A stretch of DNA of 62,000 bases from Symbiodinium natans (GCA_905221605.1 CAJNDS010001369.1:1-62000), one strand, 5' to 3'. Positions 1 through 9,033 are shown, numbered from the stretch's first letter. Notes: generated by a model from the sequence alone, not told the origin. Program-made: numbers and translations.

Positions 1-65
1 ATTTGAGATTACGAAACGTACCTTCGTCGTGAAATCAGAAATGAGAATATTGGAAAAGGGAACCC

Positions 66-176
66 ATGATTTACCAGGAAATAGTCATTGAAGGACGAAT
101 AGTTCTGTCGGAACAGCAGACGGAATCTTCCGAAAACCATCATAAGCAATACGATGTCCTTGAAATCATGGAATAG
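66..176 (+). CDS. Possible short ORF, 36 aa, unknown
   Basis: An ATG-initiated frame runs to TAG at 174-176. It encodes an acidic, polar peptide starting MIYQEIVIEG and ending YDVLEIME, and it lies in the most AT-rich part of the window. Composition and codon choice look coding-like, but the ORF is short, nothing similar follows, and the window edge may have cut a larger gene. I do not recognise it. Exon remnant or chance ORF are both possible. Confidence 0.2.
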   Translation: MIYQEIVIEGRIVLSEQQTESSENHHKQYDVLEIME

Positions 177-550
177 GAAAAATCAAAGATTAAGACCTGC
201 TAAGTTATTGAACTTTGTGCGTACCTCATGAAACTTCTATCCTTGTAGGTTGTGCCAACATGCTGCATCTGTTGTGACTCTTGCGCACGCTGCAGATCGA
301 GAAGGTGCAGAACTACCGCGAAGCCACGCAGCCGTTGGGTTTGATCCCCGGATCCTGGGTAGAGTGTGTGGAATCTTGTGGTGCATCATCAGATTGCCAT
401 GTTTGCTGCAGGATGAGTTCTAACTATCTCGAGGCGTTTGCCTTGGAGACTGGTTATGCCACAGCAAAGCTCCAAGCCCCCCGGCAAAGCCCACAACAGA
501 GATACTCTAAAAACCTTTGCAAACAATGCGCACCTGGACAGGATGTGTAC
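177..550. other. Intergenic stretch without supported gene
   Basis: I see no convincing coding sequence. A 96-codon plus-strand open frame from 281 begins at TTG and has Cys-rich, unpatterned composition; I treat it as chance. Confidence 0.4.
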
Positions 551-622
551 CCCCTAAACCCTAAACCCTAACCCCTAACCCCTAACCCTAAACCCTGAAC
601 CCTAAACTCTAAACCCTAAACC
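551..622 (-). repeat. Interstitial telomere-like tract, CCCTAAA orientation
   Basis: About ten degenerate copies of CCCTAAA lie on the plus strand, mixed with CCCCTAA and CCCTGAA variants. The G-rich strand is the minus strand. The degeneracy and flanking unique DNA show an internal tract, not a chromosome end. Confidence 0.85.
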
Positions 623-722
623 CACGGCACATCTGAGCACCCCTGCGCAAACCGTCTGTGCAGGTTGCACCGGTTTGGCGAGTTCGAAGGCGCTGGAGTT
701 GTGGATGGCCGACACGCAGGCC
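623..722. other. Spacer between two opposed telomere tracts
   Basis: About 100 bp of unique, GC-rich DNA separates the C-rich tract on the left from the G-rich tract on the right. I see no gene or clear structure in it. Confidence 0.6.
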
Positions 723-852
723 TAGGGTTTAGGGTTTAGGGTTTAGGGTTTAGGGTTTAGGGTTTAGGGTTTAGGGTTTAGGGTTTAGGGTTTAGGGTTT
801 AGGGTTTAGGGTTTAGGGTTTAGGTTTTAGGGTTTAGGTTTTAGGGTTAGGG
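723..852 (+). repeat. Interstitial telomere repeat, (TTTAGGG)n
   Basis: Roughly 18 near-perfect tandem TTTAGGG copies, degenerating at the right end to TTTTAGGG and TTAGGG. TTTAGGG is the telomere repeat of many plants, green algae and dinoflagellates. It lies more than 700 bp inside the window with unique DNA on both sides, so it is an interstitial copy. Confidence 0.95.
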
Positions 853-1210
853 ATTTCTAGAGTATCTTACGGAAGGATGTGAAGCATCTTTTCACTCCTG
901 GCCCTCTAAATTGAGAGCCCGTTTTTTGGAAAACCCAGAGGCTGCAGAGGCTGGAGTCCTAGTTAAGCTAGAGACTGCAGGGTCTTGAGCTCACAGGGTC
1001 CGATTAAACTAAACACACAGGAGTCAATAGAGGGCCTGGGCTCGGAGGGGGGGGAGTGAGTCAATGGACCGCGGGAGAGATTCACACTACCCTGCAGGCA
1101 CGCGCATGTGGTGATCAGTCAAGATGCAGTCAGCTTGTCTGGCTGCTCTGCCGCGCTGGACTCCAAAACCTGAAGGGACCAAGATTCAGGCAAAACGCTT
1201 GTAGGTCCCG
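853..1210. other. Unique spacer, no supported gene
   Basis: Contains a run of nine G (near 1,043) and a plus-strand open frame from 1,056, whose first part (to about 1,210) does not look coding. I see no other structure. Confidence 0.4.
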
Positions 1211-1211
1211 G

Positions 1212-1400
1212 CTAGGCATGCTGCCAGAAGTGATGCCAAGTGACAGTGAGGAGGCATTCAATGCGCTTCAGTGCGAGGTATTCAGCCTGCAGAGGGCAAC
1301 TGCAATCTTGCGGTCGTCAGTGTCAGGCTCAGATGTTCGGAAGGCCTGCCGGCTTGTGGCCAGTTCTTTCGCGGCGGTGAAAGAGCTGTCCTGCATGATC
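1212..1400 (+). CDS. Putative exon, helical protein of unknown function
   Basis: Within an open frame that runs from 1,056 to 1,478, the part from about 1,212 has protein-like composition: an acidic start (PSDSEEAFNALQ) and a long amphipathic stretch with regularly spaced Leu, Val and Ala (ILRSSVSGSDVRKACRLVAS), ending near MITCTG. A donor-like GGTACAG follows at about 1,411. The next plus-strand exon candidate begins at 1,500 after an acceptor, so the two may be neighbours in one gene, but I could not fix the junction phase. Function unknown. Confidence 0.35.
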
Positions 1401-1499
1401 ACCTGCACCGGGTACAGGCACGGTCTTAACATGCGTTGGGACTGTGGTGCTTCCAGTGGTATTGCCTTCGAAGCATAGCAGGCGTCGTAGTTACTGCAG

Positions 1500-1814
1500 G
1501 CCGCGACTTTCGCAGCCCACGGCGCACCTCAGCAGCTTGCAATGCTTCACAAAAACTTACAATACCTGATGCAAAGCGACGCGAAGGGAGAAGTGGATCT
1601 CAAGGGGGCCCGGCAGAACGCCTGCGTCACCTCCGTGGTGGGGGCGGCAGCCTGCGCGTCTTGCGCGGATCCGTCGCGGATTCCATGTGGAGGCCCAACG
1701 GAGCTGGAGGCAAAATTTGACTCTGACTCTGGTGTGCAGAAGAGAGGGGCTCGGGTGCACCCGAGCATATGCTTTGGTCGGTTATATGCCCGGTTGTGCC
1801 CGTGGTCTCACTGA
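1500..1814 (+). CDS. Putative exon after a clear 3' splice site, unknown
   Basis: The frame opens right after TTACTGCAG, a good acceptor, and reads AATFAAHGAPQQLAMLHKNL onward. It continues through a polar helical stretch (MQSDAKGEVDLKGARQ) and stays open to a TGA at 1,812-1,814. The C-terminal third is Cys-rich and less convincing, so the true exon may end earlier. An overlapping frame (1,436-1,720) is also open, so the frame choice rests on composition and the acceptor. No family recognised. Confidence 0.35.
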   Translation, partial: AATFAAHGAPQQLAMLHKNLQYLMQSDAKGEVDLKGARQNACVTSVVGAAACASCADPSRIPCGGPTELEAKFDSDSGVQKRGARVHPSICFGRLYARLCPWSH

Positions 1815-1828
1815 GCTTGCGGCTTCAG

Positions 1829-2116
1829 TCACATTCGGAAGGGCATTGATCTCGGCCAGGTGAACTTCCAAGACCAGGCACTCCTGTGTTGAGAGTACGC
1901 ATATCTTGCGCAAGAAGTACACAAGAAGTTCTGCAGAAGCTCCTGAAGTTTGTCGGTCACGCGCTGTGAGATGCCTCCGCACTCGGAGACCTTGCCATCG
2001 TACACGGATGCGGCGGCCTGAGCTGCCCGGCCCAAATACACAGCATTCGCATGCATGTGCATTGTCGCGCAGCTCCGGAGGTTACCCAATTCAAGTGCCA
2101 CCGCGGCACGCTGCAA
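1829..2116 (-). CDS. Putative minus-strand exon, helical, unknown
   Basis: On the minus strand the section reading VYLGRAAQAAASVYDGKVSE and then VTDKLQELLQNFLC is helix-like. Around 1,900 the coding-like signal passes to another frame (ECLVLEVHLAEINALPNVTE, right after ACACAG at the low-coordinate side), which suggests an intron boundary or a frameshift. The minus-strand exon candidate at 2,334-2,790 may belong to the same transcription unit. Not recognised; could also be a gene relic. Confidence 0.3.
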   Translation of the reverse strand: MQRAAVALELGNLRSCATMHMHANAVYLGRAAQAAASVYDGKVSECGGISQRVTDKLQELLQNFLCTSCARYAYSQHRSAWSWKFTWPRSMPFRM

Positions 2117-2333
2117 TTCTTGCTCCGTGCTTGCAGCACGGCAAGTGTTTGGATGTCACGCTCAAGGTATTCCTCGTAAGTGCCTCACAATTGCAATGCA
2201 GGCAATGCGAAATGTGGAATAATTGATTAACTGGGTGCGGTGCCAGTGAAGGACACAGAATCGGCACAGCGTGCTGCGCGTGCTGCACCTGTTGAATGGA
2301 TATGAATAGCTTGTCCCAAGCATGTCCCCGCAG

Positions 2334-2640
2334 TCACCAACGCAGATTTCTTGGCTTTCTTTCAGTTTGCAGAATGATGTGTGACATCGTCTGGCAGTGT
2401 GGCAGCGTTGGAGACAGGACTAGCATGCTTCTGTAGCCTGCGTTGATGTAGTTCATGTCATCGTAGAGCTCACATGTTGCCAGCTTCGCCGACAAGCTGG
2501 CATCTAACTCCTTGGTCAAGGATGGGCTGAAGTGTGAAGTGTCGCAGGGCAGCGGGTCCGAGGATGTCCGGGGAAAGCTTTCGCCAAGGCTCTCCATGAC
2601 AAGTGCGGTTCTGCGTAAGCAGCTCTGCCTCCTCAGCTGA
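2334..2640 (-). CDS. Putative minus-strand exon, unknown
   Basis: A minus-strand frame contains the coding-like stretch SLTKELDASLSAKLATCELY followed by DDMNYINAGYRSML. An overlapping frame (2,470-2,718), opening near CACTTCAG at about 2,640, is also open, so the frame is uncertain. The region downstream of a donor-like GGTAAGAG at about 2,705 fits an intron, placing this as the next exon after the one at 2,706-2,790. Confidence 0.3.
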
Positions 2641-2705
2641 AGTGCCAGTTGCTACTTCTCGGCGTCTAACGCATTTTGCCAGCGGCACCCTGACAGATGC
2701 TCTTA

Positions 2706-2790
2706 CCCATCGAAGCAAAACTTCTGCTTGTGTCTGACAAGTTCTGACGAGGCACTTCTGCCTTGCAGGCAGCTAGGTCAGCATGGATTG
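2706..2790 (-). CDS. Putative minus-strand exon ending at GTAAGAG donor
   Basis: The minus strand reads ADLAACKAEVPRQNLSDTSR, then SFASMG, and runs into GGTAAGAGCATC, a good GT donor. The upstream (higher-coordinate) part is His-rich low complexity caused by a GTGGTGGTGG run at 2,887-2,905 and is unlikely to be coding. Function unknown. Confidence 0.3.
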
Positions 2791-4172
2791 TGGTTGTGGT
2801 GGGTGCTCCTGCGCTGAACATCGACATGGTACACTTCTCTTTCTGATCATGATCTCGTGCTCTTTCTGCGAGGTTACCCATCGTCCTGTGGTGGTGGTGG
2901 TGATTGTGGTTGTTGAGGTCAAAGCACTTGCCTGTCTCGTTGCGTTGCTGCATGATACCGCACGTGCAACAATGAGCCGTGCCTTACTGAACGCATCGTC
3001 CTTGGCGCTGGTGCAAACCTGAAATAAGGTCTGGTTGTTGAGCGCCTGGCAGATGGGCAGGCGCGTGCGCAGGTCTCGTTGAAATCAGACATTAAAAACA
3101 GGCAGCAGCCAAGGCACCGTCTGGGCAGCTTTGTGCTGATTGGAGATGGTTTCTAAGAGCCTTGCACGCTTGTAGCTAGGACCCTGACCACGGTTGCCAC
3201 TTTGCCGTTACACTGTTAACACTGTCACAGCCACATGTGGCCAAGGCTTCGGCGAGGTGATCACGGTACGGATTGCTGTAATGGTTCCTTCATCTGCTGG
3301 CTGGCCCTGCAAGCCGACTTGCAAGATGAAAGCAAACGTGAAATTGAAAGTGTTTTCTGAGAGTTCTGTATTTCCTGTATGTCACTCTGGCAACGTGTGG
3401 AACCAATATGGGAAGTGCCCCCGGTGCTCCTCCAAGGCCAAGGAGCCAAGGGCTCCAGCAACCTCTGCGAGCGTCTGGGGCGTCTGTGGTTGCGTCCTCA
3501 GAGAAAGAGCTCGTAACCTCTCGCTCGAAGCCTAATCAGGATTAAAGATTTCATCATGAAGTACAGAGTCTTGAGATGTCCCGTGAGGTTTCCCGAGCAT
3601 CCGACGCGTGATGCTGCAACAGCTGCAGTAACCTCGGAACTCGGAACCCAAGGTCGCTCACTTAAGCCAAGAATGCTAAACGGCCAAGAGCCCAGTGCCT
3701 TGTGACTTGTGTGCCTAAAGGGCTTAAACTGCCCTGAAACCCTGAACCCCGAAGATACCCGTAAGCCTTGAGTGCCCTAAACGCCCAAAGTAAAAGCCAA
3801 GAGGCCGTTGCCCTGCGGGCGTCGTCTCGGCTGAAGCGCCGACGAACACCTAAAATATTAGGGTCTAAAAAGGGGTTCCCTTTCTCCCTCCTGACACAGA
3901 TCGCCGGTGGGGGAAGGAGTAGGGGGGATAACTCAAGGACCATGGGAGCTTGAGCCTCTGGCCTACTGATCCTGGGACCCCCATTAAGACCCCGGAGACA
4001 TTCCGGCGACCAAACAAACCTCCAGTGGGCTTTGCTAATCCCTGGGCCAAGCCGAGGTGGTCGACGCACGGCGCTTGCACTCCCTCGCACCCCAAGCCCC
4101 TCCCGCATCACCCCAAGCCCTTTTGAAAGCTTCGACCCTTAAAAGCTGGAAAGTTGAAAGCAGTCACATGGG
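2791..4172. other. Long stretch without a supported gene
   Basis: Contains the GTG-rich microsatellite at 2,887-2,920 and, at 3,725-3,795, several scattered CCCTGAAA, CCCTAAA and CCCGTAA words that look like a decayed telomere-type tract. Open frames here, including a 149-codon minus-strand one at 3,662-4,111, begin at non-ATG codons and have Pro/Arg-rich, unpatterned composition. I do not call a gene. Confidence 0.4.
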
Positions 4173-4682
4173 CTATTGTACACATTTGTACAATGGCAGA
4201 TGCACAAACTGCCAGGAGCAGTTGAGCTCGTGACCAAAAAGAGGGCACCAATCGTGCGGCCTTGGACCGCACGCAGCATTCGCAACATACAGCATGGTCG
4301 CACCCGTAGCAACACCCATCAACATCCGCAGAGGCTTATCCAGGCATGTCTGTGACATTCTGTGTCCCGCGCCCGGCATCTTCATTGCAACTGGCTGAGG
4401 AGGATACCTTTCTATCCCCTCGGACCTAAGATGTCCTCGATCCGAGAGCCGCCATGCAACAGCGTTAGCACTAAAAATGACAAGGGCGGCGAGCACACTG
4501 GGAGTGCTGGGCAGTCCCGCACAGGCCGCACAGTGTTCACTGCCATGCTTTGCACGTTGACAAACGATTTCCTTGCTCCGAGCAACTGACTCTGCGGGAG
4601 ACTTCCGCTTGAAGCCGCTAAGACCGCTAGCAACCATAAGTGCTAGCCTTGCAAGCAACTTGGTGGGGCTTTCAGTGGTCAA
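4173..4682 (-). CDS. Possible membrane-protein exon, 169 codons
   Basis: This is the longest non-repetitive open frame in the left part. It holds two hydrophobic segments: VLAALVIFSANAVAWRL (roughly residues 62-78) and LRMLMGVATGATMLYVANA (roughly 117-135), each long enough to span a membrane. They are separated by a basic, polar loop. The frame opens at TTG after a TAA, so it is more likely an exon starting at an acceptor such as CTGAAAG (about 4,675) than a complete gene. It stops at 4,173-4,175. No family recognised; chance ORF cannot be excluded. Confidence 0.35.
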   Translation of the reverse strand: MTTESPTKLLARLALMVASGLSGFKRKSPAESVARSKEIVCQRAKHGSEHCAACAGLPSTPSVLAALVIFSANAVAWRLSDRGHLRSEGIERYPPQPVAMKMPGAGHRMSQTCLDKPLRMLMGVATGATMLYVANAACGPRPHDWCPLFGHELNCSWQFVHLPLYKCVQ

Positions 4683-4785
4683 GGCTTATGGAGTCACACA
4701 TGTTCAACCTTACCGCCAAGGCCCGCCAAGGCTAGCCAAGGCTAGTAAGCTGTCAAAAAGATGTGAAACAACATCCAACAGCTGA

Positions 4786-5440
4786 GAGCAAGTGGATCAC
4801 ACATGTGGCCCGTTCTTTGTGCTGGGCATCGGCACCCGTGGGCATACCATCTGCTCGTTTGCGGCTCCAGTCAATACTAAGAAGTAGCTCGTGGAGACAC
4901 ACATGTGTGTCCGAAGCTACTGCGGGTTGAGACTCCAGCTATACTGGAGCTCCAACGCTAACAAACTCTCAGTGGATCAAGCTCCTACTAAGGTGAGCTT
5001 TGCCTCACACTCGTGTAAGCATCCAAGATGCCAAAGAACAAGTCGTCTTCACCTGCCATTTGCAGTGATTGCAGTAGCAGGTGGAGATGGTTCCATGAGG
5101 TGAACCCGGCCTTGGGCTGAGCTCCGCCCTTGTGACAGATCTGCAGGTGCCTGTAGCCCGGCTGCCCTCATCTTACAGCTGCACGCTTTTGCGGACAGGC
5201 CCCCGAAATACATGTAAAAAGCAGTGGCGAGCCCTACTTGTAGGAGGTTGTAGCCTGCTGCTCGCCGGGATCGTGCGGCGAGCGGCCTCGACAAACGGAT
5301 CCCAGCACGCAGTGCCGAGAATAGCATATTCGTTCAACCTTCACGACACTTGATTGATGAACGCGGTCCGTACATCCCAATCCGAATGCCGAACTCAGCC
5401 CAGTGGGGGAAGCTTTGTGCAGACTGCATGCAACAATTTC
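4786..5440. other. No clear gene; competing open frames
   Basis: Opposed open frames overlap here (plus 5,132-5,353 and minus 5,049-5,327). Each contains a short hydrophobic stretch (WRALLVGGCSLLLAG on plus; YNLLQVGLATAFYMYFGG on minus). I cannot choose between them. Confidence 0.3.
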
Positions 5441-5443
5441 CAG

Positions 5444-5549
5444 AAACTATGACATGTACCACCTTCGGGAATTCCACTCCCGATCACAGCTGCTGAGCAT
5501 TGCCTTGGCAGTGTCTTCTCGGGCCCGGGCCTATGCTGTTGGCCTGCAG
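5444..5549 (+). CDS. Putative internal exon with AG/GT borders, unknown
   Basis: After a pyrimidine-rich acceptor (CAATTTCCAG) the plus strand reads NYDMYHLREFHSRSQLLSIA and continues LAVSSRARAYAVGLQ up to CTGCAG followed by GTGTCA, a possible GT donor. Composition is amphipathic and coding-like throughout this interval and not outside it. Function unknown. Confidence 0.35.
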
Positions 5550-5606
5550 GTGTCACAGCGTGTTCTGCGGCAGCTTGTTTGCAAGAGGCTACCCTCCTTG
5601 CCCTGA

Positions 5607-6236
5607 AACCCCTACGTAACCTGAAGCCCCGTAAAGAACCCTCAACCCGAACATGTCATCCCTTCGACAAAATGCGCGAAAGAAAGGTAACACCTTCGCT
5701 TCGGCATATTGGGCATCAACCGAAGACGCGGCCCTGCAAAGACACGGTCGAGGCCCTGGCCTGACTCGACGCTTCCGGCCTTTCAAAGGGTTTCAGTTTG
5801 GGGTCTGTTGAGCCTCCCTTTTTCGCCTTCTTTTCGGGTAACAGGCAGCAAAGGACAGCTTCGGGATCTTCAACTGGGTTTCAGAGTTGGTAGAGCTGAG
5901 CATCTTTCGAGTCTTGAAGGTGGGGAGCGCGTGTGAGAAGGAATGAGCCTTGTGGCGCCCAGAACTAGTTCAGTTCACGGTTGGGATAATATTAAAAATT
6001 GAAATTTGCATGTTTATTCCTTATTGGGTTCAAGTACCCTTAACAATGCAAAATGGTACCCAACTATGACAAAGCAACACTCCACGCGCCCCAGCCTTTG
6101 ATCTTCCAAAGGCTGGTCGGCGGTTCTCCCCCACATCAGGACCTTGGGGTGTTGCGCTTCTTTCGGCGGCGTTGCAGCCTTCCATAAACTGTTGCAACTG
6201 TGGATGCTATGTTTTCGACATGTCTACAAAAAGTAT
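5607..6236. other. No supported gene; degenerate C-rich telomere-like words
   Basis: At 5,603-5,650 there are scattered ACCCCTA, AACCTGAAG and AACCCTCAACCC words resembling a decayed CCCTAAA tract. The remainder to 6,236 is unique, with AT-rich sequence around 5,985-6,060. I see no gene. Confidence 0.4.
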
Positions 6237-6482
6237 TCAGTATCCAGGCTCTAAAAAAAGTTTCCAGTATCCAGGCTCAACATCTTCAGACGTCAGACCT
6301 TTCAAGGCTGGGCAGTTGTGAAGGTCCTGAAGCCGCAATGTATGTCGTGCCCAGTACTTGTAAACCAGCCCCGCCGCGTCTGAGAGCCAAGCACCAACGG
6401 CTAGGCCCAAGACTGTAACCTCACATGCCAGGAACAGAAAAAAACCGAGAAAACAGCCGAAAACATCCAGTGGCCGTCTCAT
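6237..6482 (-). CDS. Small one-TM protein or first exon, 81 aa
   Basis: The frame begins at ATG (6,480-6,482) with MRRPLDVF and goes directly into a strongly hydrophobic helix, GCFLGFFLFLACEVTVLGLA (about residues 9-28), followed by VGAWL. A polar tail ends EPGYWKLFLEPGY. The short basic N-terminus before the helix fits a signal anchor or signal peptide. The tail encodes EPGYWKLF once and then starts a second copy, which runs into TGA: a 23-24-bp tandem duplication at about 6,236-6,283 supplies the stop. The ATG lies just inside CTCAGACG, so this could also be an internal exon. Not recognised. Confidence 0.4.
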   Translation of the reverse strand: MRRPLDVFGCFLGFFLFLACEVTVLGLAVGAWLSDAAGLVYKYWARHTLRLQDLHNCPALKGLTSEDVEPGYWKLFLEPGY

Positions 6483-6636
6483 CGTCTGAGGAAGCTCAGG
6501 CGCTGGCAAACATCATTTGACCAAGCTGGCCTATTCGACCCTCCTGCAATTCCACAAAGATGAAAATCTCCCACTAAAAATACAGATTCTGATTACTGAT
6601 CATGCTTGGTTCCTCCTTTCTGACTGTGCATTCACA

Positions 6637-6651
6637 CCCCCCCCCCCCCCC
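6637..6651 (+). repeat. Poly-C run, 15 nt
   Basis: Fifteen consecutive C on the plus strand. No associated gene seen. Confidence 0.9.
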
Positions 6652-6986
6652 AACGCCATCTCGTGCGATTCTACCGGAAACCGAAAAAAAACCCGAAACC
6701 CAAAAGCATCCTTGAGCGGAGTGCCAAGGACGCGGGCCAACCCGAACGGCCAGGAGACCTTTCCGGTTTACGATTCCAGGATGTTTCAGGACTGGGAATT
6801 CTTTTTGCTGGCCAGGAGAGGTACAGTAGGGTCCTAAGGGCCCTAGAGATTCCTAGGGGGTGTCTTGATGAGAGCGCAGCTTTCTTGACTTCTGTGCTAA
6901 GGCTCGGTCAGGGATGGTTCTACTCGTCTTTTTTTGTGGCGCAGCTCAGTGCAAGCCGAGGGATCCACTGGCCAGGCATGTCCATC

Positions 6987-7013
6987 CCAACTGTTCCAAC
7001 TGTTCCAACTGTC
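6987..7013 (+). repeat. Three tandem 9-bp repeats
   Basis: CCAACTGTT, CCAACTGTT, CCAACTGTC in direct tandem. In one plus frame it would encode repeated VPT units, but I see no good gene around it. Confidence 0.85.
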
Positions 7014-7098
7014 CATGTGGCCTTGGGGCATGAGGCGTGAGAAGACTGCGCAGAAGAAACCGTGAGTCTACAGATAACGTTCTCTGACACTCTGCAAC

Positions 7099-7227
7099 AT
7101 GCCAGCCTCCTCGGCCAAATTTTTGGCTGCAGCAGCCGAGAGAGACAATGCACTCAGAGATACTTTGCAACAACTTCGAGTCGTTGAGGCTGGCTTTCTG
7201 TCTAGTAAACAAGGAGCCTGGTCCTAA
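7099..7227 (+). CDS. Putative first exon, coiled-coil protein
   Basis: An ATG frame of 42 codons reads MPASSAKFLAAAERDNALRD and then TLQQLRVVEAGFLSSKQ, ending in TAA at 7,225-7,227. The Leu/Ala spacing in AAAERDNALRDTLQQLRVVE suits a coiled coil. Two further plus-strand coding islands follow at 7,510 and 7,718, the first also coiled-coil-like, so I read this as the first recognisable exon of a short helical protein. The real donor must lie before the TAA; I could not fix it. Confidence 0.4.
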   Translation: MPASSAKFLAAAAERDNALRDTLQQLRVVEAGFLSSKQGAWS

Positions 7228-7509
7228 CTTGGTCGTTGCACTGAGCTAGGCTGGCCCGTGCGCATGGACATGGACGGTCGCATAGTGTTCCTTCTGAAAC
7301 CTTCTGATATCTGTCATGAGTGGTGCGACTACCATGAACCCCACTGGCCGACAAGTGCCGACAAGCTGCAGCATTCTCGACTCCGGCACAAGCGTTGGCT
7401 CACAAGCTACACACGTCACAAGACTTCTAGATTGTCACGTTTGCGGCGCAGTGATTCAAAATCACAAAAATTTCTTTTTCTGCCAGAGGCACGAATTCTG
7501 AATTTGCAG

Positions 7510-7631
7510 GCTCCCTTGAAGATGCCCTCATGCAGAAGCAGCTGCACTCACGCGACAGAAAGTACGAGGCGGAGCTGGCTTTTGCGAAAGCTCTCGCGCA
7601 GCTACCCGCACCAGGACAGTCCCCACACTGA
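7510..7631 (+). CDS. Putative internal exon, coiled coil
   Basis: The island starts after AATTTGCAG, a good acceptor, and continues in phase 1 as SLEDALMQKQLHSRDRKYEA followed by ELAFAKALAQL. It is heptad-like and highly charged and is open to TGA at 7,629-7,631. It belongs with the coiled-coil island at 7,099-7,227. The 3' border is unresolved. Confidence 0.45.
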
Positions 7632-7717
7632 CAACTATCAACCGTTATCAACCTCACTGTTTTCCCTTCATTCGAATTCGAAAAGGCAGACACGATAGGT
7701 CTCATTGTAGCATGTAG

Positions 7718-7813
7718 AAATCTCTGTCGGCCAAAGTGAAGAGGACTGGCTTGGTGGAAGCTGAGAAGGAAGGGGGAATGGTTGCAGCCATGCCTGACGC
7801 CAATCTGGCTTAG
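7718..7813 (+). CDS. Putative terminal exon of the coiled-coil gene
   Basis: After CATGTAG the plus strand reads KSLSAKVKRTGLVEAEKEGG and MVAAMPDANLA, then TAG at 7,811-7,813: 31 residues and a stop, exactly in frame. Composition matches the two upstream islands. Together they suggest a small, mostly helical cytosolic protein of unknown role. Confidence 0.4.
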   Translation, partial: KSLSAKVKRTGLVEAEKEGGMVAAMPDANLA

Positions 7814-7894
7814 GGCAAGTCAGGCCCCAAGGCGCTCGCCAGCGCCCCCCCTCTCTAAGGGCATTATGAGAAGAGGATCCTGCTCAACATCAAT

Positions 7895-8008
7895 TCAACG
7901 CCACCAGAGCCGTCTGCGCTTCTTGCGAGTTGCCCCGCAGGCCAGCGCACGATTGGCTTGCCTCTTCTTCTCCTGCAGCCGCACAGCTACGTACTCGCGA
8001 CCGCTATC
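7895..8008 (-). CDS. Coding island: basic helical segment
   Basis: The minus strand reads DSGREYVAVRLQEKKRQANR and ALACGATRKKRRRLWWR to TGA at 7,895-7,897. Very basic C-terminal end (KKRRR), compatible with a nuclear signal or nucleic-acid contact. It lies at the 3' end of the series of minus-strand islands that reaches 9,829, in a different frame from its neighbour, as expected for exons or a broken gene. Confidence 0.3.
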   Translation of the reverse strand, partial: DSGREYVAVRLQEKKRQANRALACGATRKKRRRLWWR

Positions 8009-8033
8009 TGGCCGTGCTCCCAAGCAGCCACCC

Positions 8034-8184
8034 TCACAAGTTGGTGAAGGGCGAAGGCGTTGAAATGCGTTGAACTTCTGAACTTCCTGCCTTCATCTCT
8101 TTCAGGATCTTCAGCTCGGCTTTGAAGGCTTCGAACTCGGCCTCTACCTGATCCTTGACAGCCACGGTGCAGTAGCTTGGGGGA
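8034..8184 (-). CDS. Coding island: coiled coil
   Basis: The minus strand opens after TTAACAG and reads SYCTVAVKDQVEAEFEAFKA, then ELKILKEMKAGSSEVQ, to TGA at 8,034-8,036. The Val/Phe/Leu spacing gives a clear heptad pattern over about 28 residues. Part of the minus-strand series described at 8,769-9,829. Confidence 0.4.
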
Positions 8185-8357
8185 CTGTTAACTTAGAGGG
8201 CATTCCCTTACCTGAACTGCTTCCCTTCACGTCCCCTTGCACCATTCGAGCGCAGTCTGAGAGCCTGGCCATGAGCCGCTCCTGCACCCCCAGAACACCG
8301 GAACAGTGGAACAGGGAGCTGCATGCGACATCATGCAGTGCTCAGGCTACGCAGCGG

Positions 8358-8480
8358 CTACGCTCGTATTTCCCACACCACACCGGATGTTCTCCGGACC
8401 TGGTTCTCGATGACCTCTTGCTGGCTCTGCCCGGCCGCGGTCAGCAGGGCAAGCAGATCCTCAGAGGCTTGAACGGTGAT
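8358..8480 (-). CDS. Coding island: acidic helix
   Basis: The minus strand reads ITVQASEDLLALLTAAGQSQ and QEVIENQVRRTSGVVWEIRA, then TAG at 8,358-8,360: 40 residues. Amphipathic helix followed by a short beta-like end. Upstream, at 8,540-8,690, coding-like fragments appear in more than one frame (LKSFVQEALDKARKARSDR; VVEVWAGINLIS), consistent with exon borders or decay. Confidence 0.4.
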   Translation of the reverse strand: MTVQASEDLLALLTAAGQSQQEVIENQVRRTSGVVWEIRA

Positions 8481-8768
8481 TCGTCACAAGGCGGTTCCCG
8501 AAATAGTAGCAAGACTAAGTAAGATTGGGGCATAGATGGCCACCGTCTTGGTGTTCTCCACACCTCAGGAGATCAGATTGATGCCGGCCCAGACTTCCAC
8601 AACCCTCTGTCGCTTCTTGCTTTGCGAGCCTTGTCGAGAGCCTCCTGAACGAACGACTTGAGGGACCGTGGTCTCCAGCTCATCGGCTGGCAGGGGCAAG
8701 GAGGCACAGGGAGGCACAGGGAGGCATATTAGGGCATGAACTCACCATGGTTGTCACCAACGTCACCA

Positions 8769-8894
8769 TCACCCGATTGACCCGCTCTGGCCTATGAAGC
8801 CGAAGCGCATGTACTTGGATTCGGAGCCGGCTTTAAAGTGATAGGACACGGGGCGGAGCTGCCTCAGCTGGCATTGGAAAATTTCGCGCTCGAA
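8769..8894 (-). CDS. Coding island: YMRFG domain copy 1
   Basis: The minus strand reads FEREIFQCQLRQLRPVSYHF followed by KAGSESKYMRFGFIGQSGSI, ending at TGA 8,769-8,771. It shares the order FQ(C/W), a G-rich turn, then K/R-YMR-F/Y with the islands at 9,377-9,482 and 9,578-9,829, so this is one of three copies of an unrecognised domain of about 30-40 residues. Upstream neighbour at 9,034. Confidence 0.4.
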   Translation of the reverse strand, partial: FEREIFQCQLRQLRPVSYHFKAGSESKYMRFGFIGQSGSIG

Positions 8895-9033
8895 TCTCCC
8901 ATGCAAAAACTTTGCCTTGACTCACACGCTCCTTACTTGTAGGAAGGGCTTGAGAACCTTGCCGGAGCATCCACAAAGCTCCGTCGCCTAAGCGATCAAC
9001 TTGCTCTAACTGCACGTTAATCTTGAACTGTCA

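Noticed and set aside
551-852. Telomere-telomere fusion or a true chromosome end
   Set aside because: The orientation is wrong for a head-to-head fusion, and unique DNA flanks both tracts.
3662-4111. 149-codon minus-strand ORF
   Set aside because: No ATG, Pro/Arg/Leu-rich composition without pattern, and part of it overlaps degenerate telomere-like words.
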